The notes: generated by a model not told the origin, from the letters alone. A DNA stretch of 64,000 nucleotides from Bos javanicus (GCF_032452875.1 NW_026893835.1:186001-250000); one strand, 5' to 3'. Positions 27,153 to 41,565 are shown, numbered from the stretch's first letter. Program-made: numbers and translations.

Positions 27153-28238
27153 ATGATCAGTGTATGGTAGCAAACATGATCAGCGCATGATCAGTCACAT
27201 GATCAGAGCCATTAAGTCACGTGATCACTACATAATAGTCATGTGATCAGTCCATGCTCAGTCACGGTATCAGTGCATGATCAGCCACGTGATCAGTGCA
27301 TGATAGCCACGTGATCATTGCATGAGAGCCACGTGATCAGTGCATGATGAGTCACGTGATACGTGTGTGATCAGCCACGTGACCAGGGCATGATATCAGT
27401 GCATGATAGCCACGTGATCAGTGCATGATTGCCACATGATCAGTGCATGATCAGTCACGTGATACATGTGTGATCAGCCACGGGATCAGTGCATGATATC
27501 CACGTGATCAGTGCAGGATAGCCACATGATCAGTGCATGATCAGTCACGTGATACATGTGTGATCAGCCACGTGATCAGTGCATGATATCCACGTGATCA
27601 GTGCAGGATAGCCACGTGATCACTTCATGATTAGTCACGTGTTCAGTGCATGATCAGTCACGAGACCAGTAAATGGTTGCTACGTGATCGTTGCATGTTC
27701 AGCCACGTGAGCAGAGCATGATAGCCACGTGATCAGTGCATTATCAGTCACGTGATCAGTACATGATCAGTCACGTGAACAGTGCATGATCATTTACGTG
27801 ATCTGTGCATGATCAGTCACGTGAACAGTATATGATAGCTTCGTGATCATTCCATGACGAACCACGTGAGCAGTGCATGATAGCCACGTTATGTGTGCAT
27901 GATGAGTTACGTGAGCAGAGTATGATCAGCCACGTGATCAGTGCATGAGTGCCACGTGATCAGTGCATGATATGTCACGTTACAGGTGTGTGATCTGCCA
28001 CGTGAACAGTGCATGTTCAGCCACGTATTCAGTGCATGATAGCCACGTGATCAGTGCATGATCAGTTACGTGAGCAGTGTATGATCAGCCACGTGATCAG
28101 TGCATGGTCAAACACGTGAACAGTGTATGATCAGCCACGTGATCAGTGCATGATATCCAAGTGATCAGTGCATGATCAATCACATGATCAGTGTATGATC
28201 AGCCACGTGAACAGTGCATGCTCAGTCACGTGATCAGG

Positions 28239-28480
28239 GCCTGCTGAGCTGCGTGATTACTGTCTGCTCATCTGCTTGACAATTGCCAGCTGAGCTGCAC
28301 GATTCCTGCCTGTCATCTGCTTGACAATTGCCAGCTGTGCTGCATAATTCCTGCCTGCTCAGCTGCTTGATTATTGCCAGCTGAGCAGCATGATTCCTCA
28401 CAGCTGAGTTCCATGATTATTGCCTGCTGACTGTTTGATTCGTGCCTACTCAGCTCTTTGTTTATTGCCTCCAGAGGCAC
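28239..28480. repeat. Beta block 15, long class
   Basis: Counterpart of 19519, with GCTGCATAATTCC: a CpG-to-CpA change in the unit that reads GCTGCGTAATTCC elsewhere. Confidence 0.92.
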
Positions 28481-28979
28481 ATGATCAGTGTATGATAGCA
28501 AACATGATCAGCGCATGATCAGTCACATGATCAGCGCCATTAAGTCACGTGATCACTACATGATAGTCATGTGATCAGTCCATGCTGAGTCACGGTATCA
28601 GTGCATGATAAGCCACGTGATCAGTGCATGATCTGTCACATGATCAGTGTATGATCATCCACGTGATCAGTGCATGGGCACTCATGTGAACAGTGCATGA
28701 TATAGACGTGATCAGTGCATGATCAGTCTCGTGATCAGTGCATGATAGCCACATGATCAGTGCATGATCAGTCACCTGATGGGTGTATGATCATTCACGT
28801 GAGCTGTACATGGTAGCTACATGATCATTGCATAATCAGCCACGTGCATAGTGAATGATAGCCACGTGATCACTGCATGATCAGTCACGTGATCAGTGCA
28901 AGATCAGTCATGTGACCAGTACATGGTAGCTAAGTGATCATGGCATGATCAGCCACGTGAGCAGTGCATGATAGCCACG

Positions 28980-29979
28980 TGATCAGTGCATGATCAGACA
29001 TGAGATCAGTGCATGATCAGTCACGTGATCAGTGCATGATAGCCACGTGATCAGTGCATGATGAGTCACGTGATCAGTGCATGATCGGTCACGTGATCAG
29101 TGCAAGATCAGCCACGTTATCAGAGCATGATCAATTACGTGATCAGTGCATGATCAGTCATGTGACCAGTACATGGTAGCTGCGTGATCATTGCATGATC
29201 AGCCACGTGAGCAGTGCATGATAGCCACGTGATCAGTGCATGATCAGTCACGTGATCAGTGCATGATCGGTCACGTGATCAGTGCAAGATCAGCCACGTT
29301 ATCAGAGCATGATCAATTACGTGATCAGTGCATGATCAGTCACGTGACCAGTACATGGTAGGTACGTGGTCATTGCATGATCAGCCACGTGATCAGTGCA
29401 TGACAGCCAAGTGATCAGTGCATTTTAAGTCACGTGATACGTGTGTGATTAGCCACGTGATCAGTGCATGATATCCACGTGATCAGTGCATGATCAGACA
29501 TGAGATCAGTGCATGATTAGTCACGTGATCAGTGCATGATAGCCACGTGATCAGTGCATGATGAGTCACGTGATCAGTGCATGATCGGTCACGTGATCAG
29601 TGCAAGATCAGCCACGTTATCAGAGCATGATCAATTACGTGATCAGTGCATGATCAGTCATGTGACCAGTACATGGTAGCTGCGTGATCATTGCATGATC
29701 AGCCACGTGAGCAGTGCATGATAGCCACGTGATCAGTGCATGATCAGTCACGTGATCAGTGCATGATCGGTCACGTGATCAGTGCAAGATCAGCCACGTT
29801 ATCAGAGCATGATCAATTACGTGATCAGTGCATGATCAGTCACGTGACCAGTACATGGTAGGTACGTGGTCATTGCATGATCAGCCACGTGATCAGTGCA
29901 TGACAGCCACGTGATCAGTGCATGATAAGTCACGTGATACGTGTGTGATCAGCCGCGTGATCAATGCATGATATCAGTG
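28980..29979. repeat. 500 bp tandem duplication of alpha monomers
   Basis: Two adjacent 500 bp units, about 28980-29479 and 29480-29979. CAGACATGAG is at 28995 and 29495, and CACGTGACCAGTACATGG at 29341 and 29841. A few substitutions separate them, such as GCATTTTAAGTC in the first against GCATGATAAGTC in the second. 500 bp is about 22 monomers. Edges are uncertain by some tens of bases. Confidence 0.88.
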
Positions 29980-31510
29980 CATTATAGCCACACGTGATCA
30001 GTGCATGATCAGTCACGTGTTACGTGTGTGATCAGCCACGTGATCAGTGCATGATATCCACGTGATCAGTGCTTGATAGCCTCGGGATCAGTGCATGTGG
30101 GCCCTGTGATCAGTGCATGATCAGTCACGTGATACATATGTGATCAGCCACCTGATCAGTGCATGATGAGCCATGTGATCAGTGCAGGATCAATTACGTG
30201 ATCAGTGAATGATCAATTACGTGATAGGTGCATGATCACTCAGGTGTCCAGTCCATGGTTGCTACGTGATCATTGCATGATCAGCCACGTGAGCAGTGCA
30301 TGATAGCCACGTGATCAGTGCATGATCAGTCACGTGATCAGTACATGATCAGTCACGTGAAAAGTGCATGATCATTTACGTGATCTGTGCATGATCAGTC
30401 ACGTGACCAGTATATGGTAGCTACGTGATCATTGCATGACGAGCCACGTGAGCAGTGCATGATAGCCACGTGATGTGTGCAGGATCAGTTACGTGAGCAG
30501 AGTATGATGAGCCACGTGATCAGTGCATGAGTGCCACGTGATCACTGCATGATCAGTCACGTGACAGGTGTGTGATCAGCCACGTGAACAGTGCATGTTC
30601 AGCCACGTGATCAGTGCATGATAGCCACGTGATCAGTGCATGATAAGTTACGTGAGCAGTGTATGATCAGCCACGTGATCAGGGCATGGTCAGACATGTG
30701 AACAGTGTATGATCAGCCACGTGATCATTGCATGATATCCAAGTGATCAGTGCATGATCAGTCACTTGATCAGTGTATGATCAGCCAGGTGAACAGTGCA
30801 TGCTCAGCCACGTGGTCAGGGCCTGCTGAGCTGCGTGATTACTGTCTGCTCATCTGCTTGACAATTGCCAGCTGTGCTGGGTAATTCCTGCCTGCTCAGC
30901 TGCTTGATTATTGCCAGCTGAGCAGCATGATTCCCCACAGCTGAGTTCCATGATTATTGCCTGCTGACTGCTTGATTCGTGCCTACTCAGCTCTTTGTTT
31001 ATTGCCTCCAGAGGCACATGATCAGTGTATGGTAGCAAACATATCAGCGCAGGATCAGTCACATGATCAGAGCCATTAAGTCATGTGATCACTACATAAT
31101 AGTCATGTGATCAGTCCATGCTCAGTCACGGTATCAGTGCATGAACAGCCACGTGATCAGTGCATGATTGCCACGTGATCATTCATGAGAGCCACGTGAT
31201 CAGTGCATGATCAGTCACGTGATACGTGTGTGATCAGCCACGTGACCAGTGCATGATATCAGTCATGATAGCCACGTGATCAGTGCATGATAGCCACATG
31301 ATCAGTGCATGATCAGTCACGTGATACATGTGTGATCAGCCACGGGATCAGTGCATGATATCCACGTGATCAGTGCAGGATAGCCACATGATCAGTGCAT
31401 GATCAGTCACGTGATACATGTGTGATCAGCCACGTGATCAGTGCATGATATCCACGTGATCAGTGCAGGATAGCCACGTGATCACTTAATGATTAGTCAC
31501 GTGATCAGTG
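29740..31510. repeat. Segment D partial copy, left part
   Basis: Matches 20520-22290 at a constant offset of 9220 (GCATGATCGG at 20541 and 29761), including beta block 16. It ends where the sequence jumps to the equivalent of 23450. It holds alpha monomers only, apart from the beta block. Confidence 0.85.
30821..31017. repeat. Beta block 16, short class
   Basis: Counterpart of 21601, with the same TGTGCTGGGTAATT mark. Just after it, ACATATCAGCGC has lost two bases relative to ACATGATCAGCGC, which lengthens the minus-strand open frame (30850-31062, GTG start) to 70 codons by chance. Confidence 0.92.
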
Positions 31511-33390
31511 CATGATCAGTCACGTGATCAGTGCATGATCGGTCACATGATCAGTGCAAGATCAGCCACGTTATCAGAGCATGATCAATTACGTGATCTG
31601 TGCATGATCAGTCACGTGACCAGTACATGGTAGCTGCGTGATCATTGCATGATCAGCCACGTGAGCAGTGCATGATAGCCAAGTGATCATTGCATGAGAG
31701 CCACGTGATCAGTGCATGATCAGTCACGTGATACGTGTGTGATCAGCCACGTGACCAGTGCATGATATCAGTGCATGATATCCGCGTGATCAGTGCAGGA
31801 TAGCCACATGTTCAGTGCACGATCAGTCACGTGATACATGTGTGATCAGCCACGTGATCAGTTCATGCTATCCACGTGATCAGTGCAGGATAGCCACGTG
31901 ATCACTTCATGATTAGTCACGTGATCAGTGCATGATCAGTCACGAGACCAGTACATGGTTGCTACGTGATCGTTGCATGATCAGCCACGTGAGCAGAGCA
32001 TGATAGCCACGTGATCAGTGCATTATGAGTCACGTTATCAGTACATGATCAGTCACGTGAACAGTGCATGATCATTTACGTGATCTGTGCATGATCAGTC
32101 TCGTGACTAGTATATGATAGCTTCGTGATCATTCCATGATGAACCACGTGAGCAGTGCATGATAGCCACCTGATGTGTGCATGATGAGTTACGTGAGCAG
32201 AGTATGATCAGCCACGTTATCAGTGCATGAGTGCCACGTGATCAGTGCATGATATGTCACGTGACAGGTGTGTGATCTGCCACGTGAACAGTGCATGTTA
32301 AGCCACATATTCAGTGCATGATAGCCACGTGATCAGTGCATGATCAGTTACGTGAGCAGTGTATGATCAGCCACGTGATCAGTGCATGGTCAGACACGTG
32401 AACAGTGTATGATCAGCCACGTGATCAGTGCATGATATCCAAGTGATCAGTGCATGATCAATCACATGATCAGTGTATGATCAGCCACGTGAACAGTGCA
32501 TGCTCAGTCACGTGATCAGGGCCTGCTGAGCTGCGTGATTACTGTCTGCTCATCTGCTTGACAATTGCCAGCTGAGCTGCACGATTCCTGCCTGTCATCT
32601 GCTTGACAATTGCCAGCTGTGCTGCGTAATTCCTGCCTGCTCAGCTGCTTGATTATTGCCAGCTGAGCAGCATGATTCCTCACAGATGAGTTCCATGATT
32701 ATTGCCTGCTGACTGTTTGATTCGTGCCTACTCAGCTCTTTGTTTATTGCCTCCAGAGGCACATGATCAGTGTATGGTAGCAAACATGATCAGCGCATGA
32801 TCAGTCACATGATCAGAGCCATTAAGTCACGTGATCACTACATAATAGTCATGTGATCAGTCCATGCTCAGTCACGGTATCAGTGCATGATCAGCCACGT
32901 GATCAGCGCATGATAGCCACGTGATCATTGCATGAGAGCCACGTGATCAGTGCATGATCAGTCACGTGATACGTGTGTGATCAGCCACGTGACCAGTGCA
33001 TGATATCAGTGCATGATAGCCACGTGATCAGTGCATGATAGCCACATGATCAGTGCATGATCAGTCACGTGATACATGTGTGATCAGCCACGGGATCAGT
33101 GCATGATATCCACGTGATCAGTGCAGGATAGCCACGTGATCCCTTAATGGTTAGTCACGTGATCAGTGCATGATCAGTCACGAGACCAGTACATGGTTGC
33201 TACGTGATCGTTGCATGATCAGCCACGTGAGCAGAGCATGATAGCCACGTGATCAGTGCATTATCAGTCACGTGAACAGTGCATGATCATTGACGTGATC
33301 TGTGCATGATCAGTCACGTGACCAGTACATGGTTGCTACGTGATCGTTGCATGATCAGCCACGTGAGCAGAGCATGATAGCCACGTGATC
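31510..33390. repeat. Segment D partial copy, right part after a 1159 bp deletion
   Basis: From about 31510 the match moves to 23450 onward (GATCGGTCACATG at 31537 and 23476, offset 8061), so 1159 bp including one beta block is missing relative to segment D. A further 90 bp (four monomers) is missing near 31770, giving an offset of 7971 at the beta block 32521. The rest is alpha array. Confidence 0.82.
32521..32762. repeat. Beta block 17, long class
   Basis: Counterpart of 24550, with a private C-to-A change (CACAGATGAG where others have CACAGCTGAG) that destroys one CAGCTG palindrome. Confidence 0.92.
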
Positions 33391-33460
33391 AGTGCATTAT
33401 CAGTCACATGATCAGTGTATGATCATCCATGTGATCAGTGCATGGGCACTCATGTGATCA
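33180..33460. repeat. 136 bp local tandem duplication (six monomers)
   Basis: GGTTGCTACGTGATCG occurs at 33195 and 33331, each followed by the same GAGCAGAGC and GCATTATCAGTCAC monomers. Other related segments carry this block once. 136 bp is six monomers. Confidence 0.8.
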
Positions 33461-35770
33461 GTGCATGATATAGACGTGATCAGTGCATGATCAGTCTCGT
33501 GATCAGTGCAAGATCAGCCACGTTATCAGAGCATGATCAATTACGTGATCTGTGCATGATCAGTCACGTGACCAGTACATGGTAGCTGCGTGATCATTGC
33601 ATGATCAGCCACGTGAGCAGTGCATGATAGCCAAGTGATCATTGCATGAGAGAAACGTGATCAGTGCATGATCAGTCACGTGATACGTGTGTGATCAGCC
33701 ACGTGACCAGTGCATGATATCAGTGCATGATAGCCACATGATCAGTGCATGATCAGTCACGTGATACATGTGTGATCAGCCACGTGATCACTGCATGATA
33801 TCCGCGTGATCAGTGCAGGATAGCCACATGATCAGTGCACGATCAGTCACGTGATACATGTGTGATCAGCCACGTGATCAGTTCATGCTATCCACGTGAT
33901 CAGTGCAGGATAGCCACGTGATCACTTCATGATTAGTCACGTGATCAGTGCATGATCAGTCACGAGACCAGTACATGGTTGCTACGTGATCTTTGCATGA
34001 TCATCCACGTGAGCAGAGCATGATAGCCACGTGATCTGTGCATTATCAGTCACGTTATCAGTACATGATCAGTCACGTGAACAGTGCATGATCATTTACG
34101 TGATCTGTGCATGATCAGTCACGTGACCAGTATATGGTTGCTACGTGATCATTGCATGACGAGCCACGTGATCAGTGCATGATATCCAAGTGATCAGTGC
34201 ATGATCATCACGTGATCAGTGTATGATCAGCCACGTGAACAGTGCATGCTCAGTCACGTGATCAGGGCCTGCTGAGCTGCGTGATTCCTGCCTGTCATCT
34301 GCTTGACAATTGCCAGCTGTGCTGCGTAATTCCTGCCTGCTCAGCTGCTTGATTATTGCCAGCTGAGCATCATGATTCCTCACAGCTGAGTTCCATGATT
34401 ATTGCCTGCTGACTGTTTGATTCGTGCCTACTCAGCTCTTTGTTTATTGCCTTCAGAGGCACATGATCAGTGTATGGTAGCAAACATGATCAGCGCATGA
34501 TCAGTCACATGATCAGAGCCATTAAGTCACGTGATCACTACATAATGGTCATGTGATCAGTCCATGCTCAGTCACGGTATCAGTGCATGATCAGCCACGT
34601 GATCAGTGCATGATAGCCACGTGATCATTGCATGAGAGCCACGTGATCAGTGCATGATCAGTCACGTGATACGTGTGTGATCAGCCACGTGACCAGTGCA
34701 TGATATCAGTGCATGATAGCCACGTGATCAGTGCATGATAGCCACATGATCAGTGCATGATCAGTCACGTGATACATGTGTGATCAGCCACGGGATCAGT
34801 GCATGATATCCACGTGATCAGTGCAGGATAGCCACGTGATCCCTTAATGGTTAGTCACGTGATCAGTGAATGATCAGTCACGAGACCAGTACATGGTTGC
34901 TACGTGATCGTTGCATGATCAGCCACGTGAGCAGAGCATGATAGCCACGTGATCAGTGCATTATCAGTCACATGATCAGTGTATGATCATCCATGTGATC
35001 AGTACATGGGCACTCATGTGATCAGTGCATGATATAGACGTGATCAGTGCATGATCAGTCTCGTGATCAGTGCATGATAGCCACGTGATCAGTGCATGAT
35101 CAGTCACCTGATGGGTGTATGATCATTCACGTTAGCTGTACATGGCAGCTAGATGATCATTGCATAATCAGCCACGTGCGTAGTGAATGATAGCCACGTG
35201 ATCACTGCATGATCAGTCACGTGATCAGTGCAAGATCAGTCATGTGACCAGTACATGGTAGCAACGTGATCATGGCATGATCATCCACGTGAGCAGTGCA
35301 TGATAGTCACGTGATCAGTGCATGATCAGTCACGTGATACGTGTGTGATCAGCCACGTGATCAGTGCATGATGCAGTGCATGATAACCACGTGATCAGTG
35401 CATGAGTGCCACGTGATCAGTGCATGATCAGTCACGTGATACATGTGTGATCAGCCACGTGATCAGTGCAAGATGACCCACGTGATCAGTGCAGGATCAA
35501 TTACTTGATCAGTGCATGATCAGTCACGTGACCAGTGCATGATCATTTACATGATCTGTGCATGCTCAGTCACGTGACCAGTATATGGTAGCTACGTGAT
35601 CATTCCATGACGAGCCACGTGCGCACTGCATGATAGCCACCTGATGTGTGCATGATCAGTTATGTGAGTAGAGTATGATCAGTCACGTGATCAGTCCATG
35701 AGTGCCACGTGATCAGTGCATGATATGTCACGTGACAGGTGTGTGATCAGCCACGTGAACAGTGCATGTT
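33460..35770. repeat. Mosaic alpha segment related to 23.5-26.1 kb
   Basis: 33520-34130 matches about 23500-24120 (GCATGAGAGAAACG at 33644 and 23631). 34463-35770 matches 24792-26100 and 40037-41340. The join near 34140-34200 omits several hundred bases found in segment D. At about 35770 it switches abruptly to the start of segment D copy 2. Confidence 0.78.
34267..34462. repeat. Beta block 18, independently shortened (196 bp)
   Basis: Loses 46 bp at a different place from the short class: GCTGCGTGATT is joined to CCTGCCTGTCATC, so the first units are lost and the 45 bp dimer's second unit is kept. It also has GAGCATCATGATTCC, which puts a stop in the antisense frame, and CCTTCAGAGGCAC at the end. 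Confidence 0.9.
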
Positions 35771-36891
35771 CAGCCACGTGAGCAGTGCATGATAGCCACG
35801 TGATCAGTGCATGATCAGTCACGTGATCAGTGCATGATCGGTCACGTGATCAGTGCATGATCAGCCACGTGATCAGAGCATGTTCAATTACGTGATCAGT
35901 GCATGATCAGTCACGTGACCAGTACATGGTAGGTACGTGGTCATTGCATGATCAGCCACGTGATCAGTGCATGACAGCCACGTGATCAGTGCATGATAAG
36001 TCACGTGATACGTGTGTGATCAGCCGCGTGATCAATGCATGATATCAGTGCATTATAGCCACACGTGATCAGTGCATGATCAGTCACGTGTTACGTGTGT
36101 GATCAGCCACGTGATCAGTGCATGATATCCACGTGATCAGTGCTTGATAGCCTCGGGATCAGTGCATGTGGGCCCTGTGATCAGTGCATGATCAGTCACG
36201 TGATACATATGTGATCAGCCACCTGATCAGTGCATGATGAGCCATGTGATCAGTGCAGGATCAATTACGTGATCAGTGAATGATCAATTACGTGATAGGT
36301 GCATGATCACTCAGGTGTCCAGTCCATGGTTGCTACGTGATCATTGCATGATCAGCCACGTGAGCAGTGCATGATAGCCACGTGATCAGTGCATGATCAG
36401 TCACGTGATCAGTACATGATCAGTCACGTGAACAGTGCATGATCATTTACGTGATCTGTGCATGATCAGTCACGTGACCAGTATATGGTAGCTACGTGAT
36501 CATTGCATGACGAGCCACGTGAGCAGTGCATGATAGCCACGTGATGTGTGCAGGATCAGTTACGTGAGCAGAGTATGATGAGCCACGTGATCAGTGCATG
36601 AGTGCCACGTGATCACTGCATGATCAGTCACGTGACAGGTGTGTGATCAGCCACGTGAACAGTGCATGTTCAGCCACGTGATCAGTGCATGATAGCCACG
36701 TGATCAGTGCTTGATCAGTTACGTGAGCAGTGTATGATCAGCCACGTGATCAGTGCATGGTCAGACACGTAAACAGTGTATGATCAGCCACGTGATCATT
36801 GCATGATATCCAAGTGATCAGTGCATGATCAGTCACTTGATCAGTGTATGATCAGCCAGGTGAACAGTGCATGCTCAGTCACGTGGTCAGG

Positions 36892-37088
36892 GCCTGCTGA
36901 GCTGCGTGATTACTGTCTGCTCATCTGCTTGACAATTGCCAGCTGTGCTGGGTAATTCCTGCCTGCTCAGCTGCTTGATTATTGCCAGCTGAGCAGCATG
37001 ATTCCCCACAGCTGAGTTCCATGATTATTGCCTGCTGACTGCTTGATTCGTGCCTACTCAGCTCTTTGTTTATTGCCTCCAGAGGCAC
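36892..37088. repeat. Beta block 19, short class
   Basis: Counterpart of 21601 and 30821, with TGTGCTGGGTAATT and the same 45 bp dimer missing. Confidence 0.92.
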
Positions 37089-38057
37089 ATGATCAGTGTA
37101 TGGTAGCAAACATGATCAGCGCAGGATCAGTCACATGATCAGAGCCATTAAGTCATGTGATCACTACATAATAGTCATGTGATCAGTCCATGCTCAGTAA
37201 CGGTATCAGTGCATGAACAGCCACGTGATCAGTGCATTATTGCCACGTGATCATTCATGAGAGCCACGTGACCAGTGCATGATATCAGTCATGATAGCCA
37301 CGTGATCAGTGCATGATAGCCACATGATCAGTGCATGATCAGTCACGTGATACATGTGTGATCAGCCACGGGATCAGTGCATGATATCCACGTGATCAGT
37401 GCAGGATAGCCACATGATCAGTGCATGATCAGTCACGTGATACATGTGTGATCAGCCACGTGATCAGTGCATGATATCCACGTGATCAGTGCAGGATAGC
37501 CACGTGATCACTTAATGATTAGTCACGTGATCAGTGCATGATCAGTCACGAGACCAGTACATGGTTGCTACGTGATCGTTGCATGATCAGCCACGTGAGC
37601 AGAGCATGATAACCACGTGATCAGTGCATTATCAGTCACGTGATCAGTACATGATCAGTCACGTGAACAGTGCATGATCATTTACGTGATCTGTGCATGA
37701 TCAGTCACGTGACCAGTATATGATAGCTTCGTGATCATTCCATGACGAACCACGTGAGCAGTGCATGATACCCACGTGATGTGTGCATGATGAGTTACGT
37801 GAGCAGAGTATGATCAGCCACGTGATCAGTGCATGAGTGCCATGTGATCAGTGCATGATATGTCACGTTACAGGTGTGTGATCATCCACGTGAACAGTGC
37901 ATGTTCAGCCACATATTCAGTGCATGATAGCCACGTGATCAGTGCATGATCAGTACGTGAGCAGTGTATGATCAGCCACGTGATCAGTTCATGGTCAGAC
38001 ATGTGAACAGTGTATGATCAGCCACGTGAACCGTGCATGCTCAGTCACGTGATCAGG

Positions 38058-38299
38058 GCCTGCTGAGCTGCGTGATTACTGTCTGCTCATCTGCTTGACA
38101 ATTGCCAGCTGAGCTGCACGATTCCTGCCTGTCATCTGCTTGACAATTGCCAGCTGTGCTGCGTAATTCCTGCCTGCTCAGCTGCTTGATTATTGCCAGC
38201 TGAGCAGCATGATTCCTCACAGCTGAGTTCCATGATTATTGCCTGCTGACTGTTTGATTCGTGCCTACTCAGCTCTTTGTTTATTGCCTCCAGAGGCAC
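38058..38299. repeat. Beta block 20, long class
   Basis: Counterpart of 22813, at offset 15245. It has the same GTGAACCGTGCATGCTC approach and GACTGTTTG mark. Confidence 0.92.
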
Positions 38300-39794
38300 A
38301 TGATCAGTGTATGATAGCAAACATGATCAGCGCATGAACAGTCACATGATCAGCGCCATTAAGTCACGTGATCACTACATGATAGTCATGTGATCAGTCC
38401 ATGCTGAGTCACGGTATCAGTGCATTATCAGCCACGTGATCAGTGCATGATCTGTCACATGATCAGTGTATGATCATCCACGTGATCAGTGCATGGGCAC
38501 TCATGTGATCAGTGCATGATATAGACGTGATCAGTGCATGATCAGTCTCGTGATCAGTGCATGATAGCCATGTGATCAGTGCATGATCAGTCACCTGATG
38601 GGTGTATGATTATTCACGTGACCTGTACATGGTAGCTACATGATCATTTCATGATCAGCCACGTGAGCAGTGCATGATAGCCACGTGATCAGTGCATGAT
38701 CAGTCACGTGATCAGTGCATGATCGGTCACATGATCAGTGCAAGATCAGCCACGTTATCAGAGCATGATCAATTACGTGATCTGTGCATGATCAGTCACG
38801 TGACCAGTACATGGTAGCTGCGTGATCATTGCATGATCAGCCACGTGAGCAGTGCATGATAGCCAAGTGATCATTGCATGAGAGAAACGTGATCAGTGCA
38901 TGATCAGTCACGTGATACGTGTGTGATCAGCCACATGACCAGTGCATGATATCAGTGCATGATAGCCACCTGATCAGTGCATGATAGCCACATGATCAGT
39001 GCATGATCAGTCACGTGATACATGTGTGATCAGCCACGTGATCAGTGCATGATATCCGCGTGATCAGTGCAGGATAGCCACATGATCAGTGCACGATCAG
39101 TCACGTGATACATGTGTGATCAGCCACGTGATCAGTTCATGCTATCCACGTGATCAGTGCAGGATAGCCACGTGATCACTTCATGATTAGTCACGTGATC
39201 AGTGCATGATCAGTCACGAGACCAGTACATGGTTGCTACGTGATCTTTGCATGATCATCCACGTGAGCAGAGCATGATAGCCACGTGATCAGTGCATTAT
39301 CAGTCACGTTATCAGTACATGATCAGTCACGTGAACAGTGCATGATCATTTACGTGATCTGTGCATGATCAGTCTCGTGACTAGTATATGATAGCTTCGT
39401 GATCATTCCATGACGAACCACGTGAGCAGTGCATGATAGCCACGTGATGTGTGCATGATGAGTTACGTGAGCAGAGTATGATCAGCCACGTGATCATTGC
39501 ATGAGTGCCACGTGATCAGTGCATGATATGTCACGTGACAGGTGTGTGATCTGCCACGTGAACAGTGCATGTTCAGCCACATATTCAGTGCATGATAGCC
39601 ACGTGATCAGTGCATGATCAGTTACGTGAGCAGTGTATGATCAGCCACGTGATCAGTGCATGGTCAGACACGTGAACAGTGTATGATCAGCCACGTGATC
39701 AGTGCATGATATCCAAGTGATCAGTGCATGATCAATCACATGATCAGTGTATGATCAGCCACGTGAACAGTGCATGCTCAGTCACGTGATCAGG

Positions 39795-40036
39795 GCCTGC
39801 TGAGCTGCGTGATTACTGTCTGCTCATCTGCTTGACAATTGCCAGCTGAGCTGCACGATTCCTGCCTGTCATCTGCTTGACAATTGCCAGCTGTGCTGCG
39901 TAATTCCTGCCTGCTCAGCTGCTTGATTATTGCCAGCTGAGCAGCATGATTCCTCACAGCTGAGTTCCATGATTATTGCCTGCTGACTGTTTGATTCGTG
40001 CCTACTCAGCTCTTTGTTTATTGCCTCCAGAGGCAC
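39795..40036. repeat. Beta block 21, long class
   Basis: Counterpart of 24550, at offset 15245. No internal difference was seen by eye. Confidence 0.92.
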
Positions 40037-41565
40037 ATGATCAGTGTATGGTAGCAAACATGATCAGCGCATGATCAGTCACATGATCAGAGCCATTAAG
40101 TCACGTGATCACTACATAATAGTCATGTGATCAGTCCATGCTCAGTCACGGTATCAGTGCATGATCAGCCACGTGATCAGTGCATGATAGCCACGTGATC
40201 ATTGCATGAGAGCCACGTGATCAGTGCATGATCAGTCACGTGATACGTGTGTGATCAGCCACGTGACCAGTGCATGATATCAGTGCATGATAGCCACGTG
40301 ATCAGTGCATGATAGCCACATGATCAGTGCATGATCAGTCACGTGATACATGTGTGATCAGCCACGGGATCAGTGCATGATATCCACGTGATCAGTGCAG
40401 GATAGCCACGTGATCCCTTAATGGTTAGTCACGTGATCAGTGAATGATCAGTCACGAGACCAGTACATGGTTGCTACGTGATCGTTGCATGATCAGCCAC
40501 GTGAGCAGAGCATGATAGCCACGTGATCAGTGCATTATCAGTCACATGATCAGTGTATGATCATCCATGTGATCAGTACATGGGCACTCATGTGATCAGT
40601 GCATGATAAAGACCTGATCAGTGCATGATCAGTCTCGTGATCAGTGCATGATAGCCACGTGATCAGTGCATGATCAGTCACCTGATGGGTGTATGATCAT
40701 TCACGTTAGCTGTACATGGTAGCTAGATGATCATTGCATAATCAGCCACGTGCGTAGTGAATGATAGCCACGTGATCACTGCATGATCAGTCACGTGATC
40801 AGTGCAAGATCAGTCATGTGACCAGTATATGGTAGCAACGTGATCATGGCATGATCAGCCACGTGAGCAGTGCATGATAGTCACGTGATCAGTGCATGAT
40901 CAGTCACGTGATACGTGTGTGATCAGCCACGTGATCAGTGCATGATGCAGTGCATGATAACCACGTGATCAGTGCATGAGTGCCACGTGATCAGTGCATG
41001 ATCAGTCACGTGATACATGTGTGATCAGCCACGTGATCAGTGCAAGATGACCCACGTGATCAGTGCAGGATCAATTACTTGATCAGTGCATGATCAGTCA
41101 CGTGACCAGTGCATGATCATTTACATGATCTGTGCATGCTCAGTCACGTGACCAGTATATGGTAGCTACGTGATCATTCCATGACGAGCCACGTGCGCAC
41201 TGCATGATAGCCACCTGATGTGTGCATGATCAGTTATGTGAGTAGAGTATGATCAGTCACGTGATCAGTCCATGAGTGCCACGTGATCAGTGCATGATAT
41301 GTCACGTGACAGGTGTGTGATCAGCCACGTGAACAGTGCATGTTCAGCCACGTGATCAGTGCATGATAGCCACGTGATCAGTGCATGATCAGTTACGTGA
41401 GCAGTGTATGATCAGCCACGTGATCAATGCATGGTCAGACACATGAACAGTGTATGATCAGCCACGTGATCAGTGCATGATATCCAAGTGATCAGTGCAT
41501 GATCAATCACGTAATCTGTGTATGATCAGCCACGTGAACAGTGCATGCTCAGTCACGTGGTCAGG

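Larger units (their letters stand above)
20480..27740. repeat. Segment D copy 1 (7.26 kb), repeated at 35770-43030
   Basis: Direct-repeat segment with beta blocks at 21601, 22813, 24550, 26321 and 26956. It matches 35770-43030 at an offset of 15291, falling to 15245 after about 21970 because the second copy lacks 46 bp (two monomers). Near the beta block at 26956 the offset returns to about 15290, because that block lacks the 45 bp dimer present at 42201. A shared variant, GCATGTTCAATTACG (near 20590 and 35880), ties the two copies together against related pieces that have GCATGATCAATT. Its right part, from about 25600, is itself HOR-A-like. Confidence 0.85.
25600..29480. repeat. Partial HOR-A copy (3' half)
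   Basis: Matches about 16850-20730 of HOR-A copy 3: the beta trio 26321, 26956, 28239 corresponds to 17556, 18191, 19519. The offset is 8765 before and 8720 after the middle block, because that block is the short form here (45 bp less). The truncated monomer GCATGATGCAGTGCATG (near 25700; near 3556 in HOR-A copy 1) is a shared landmark. The left edge is approximate. Confidence 0.82.
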
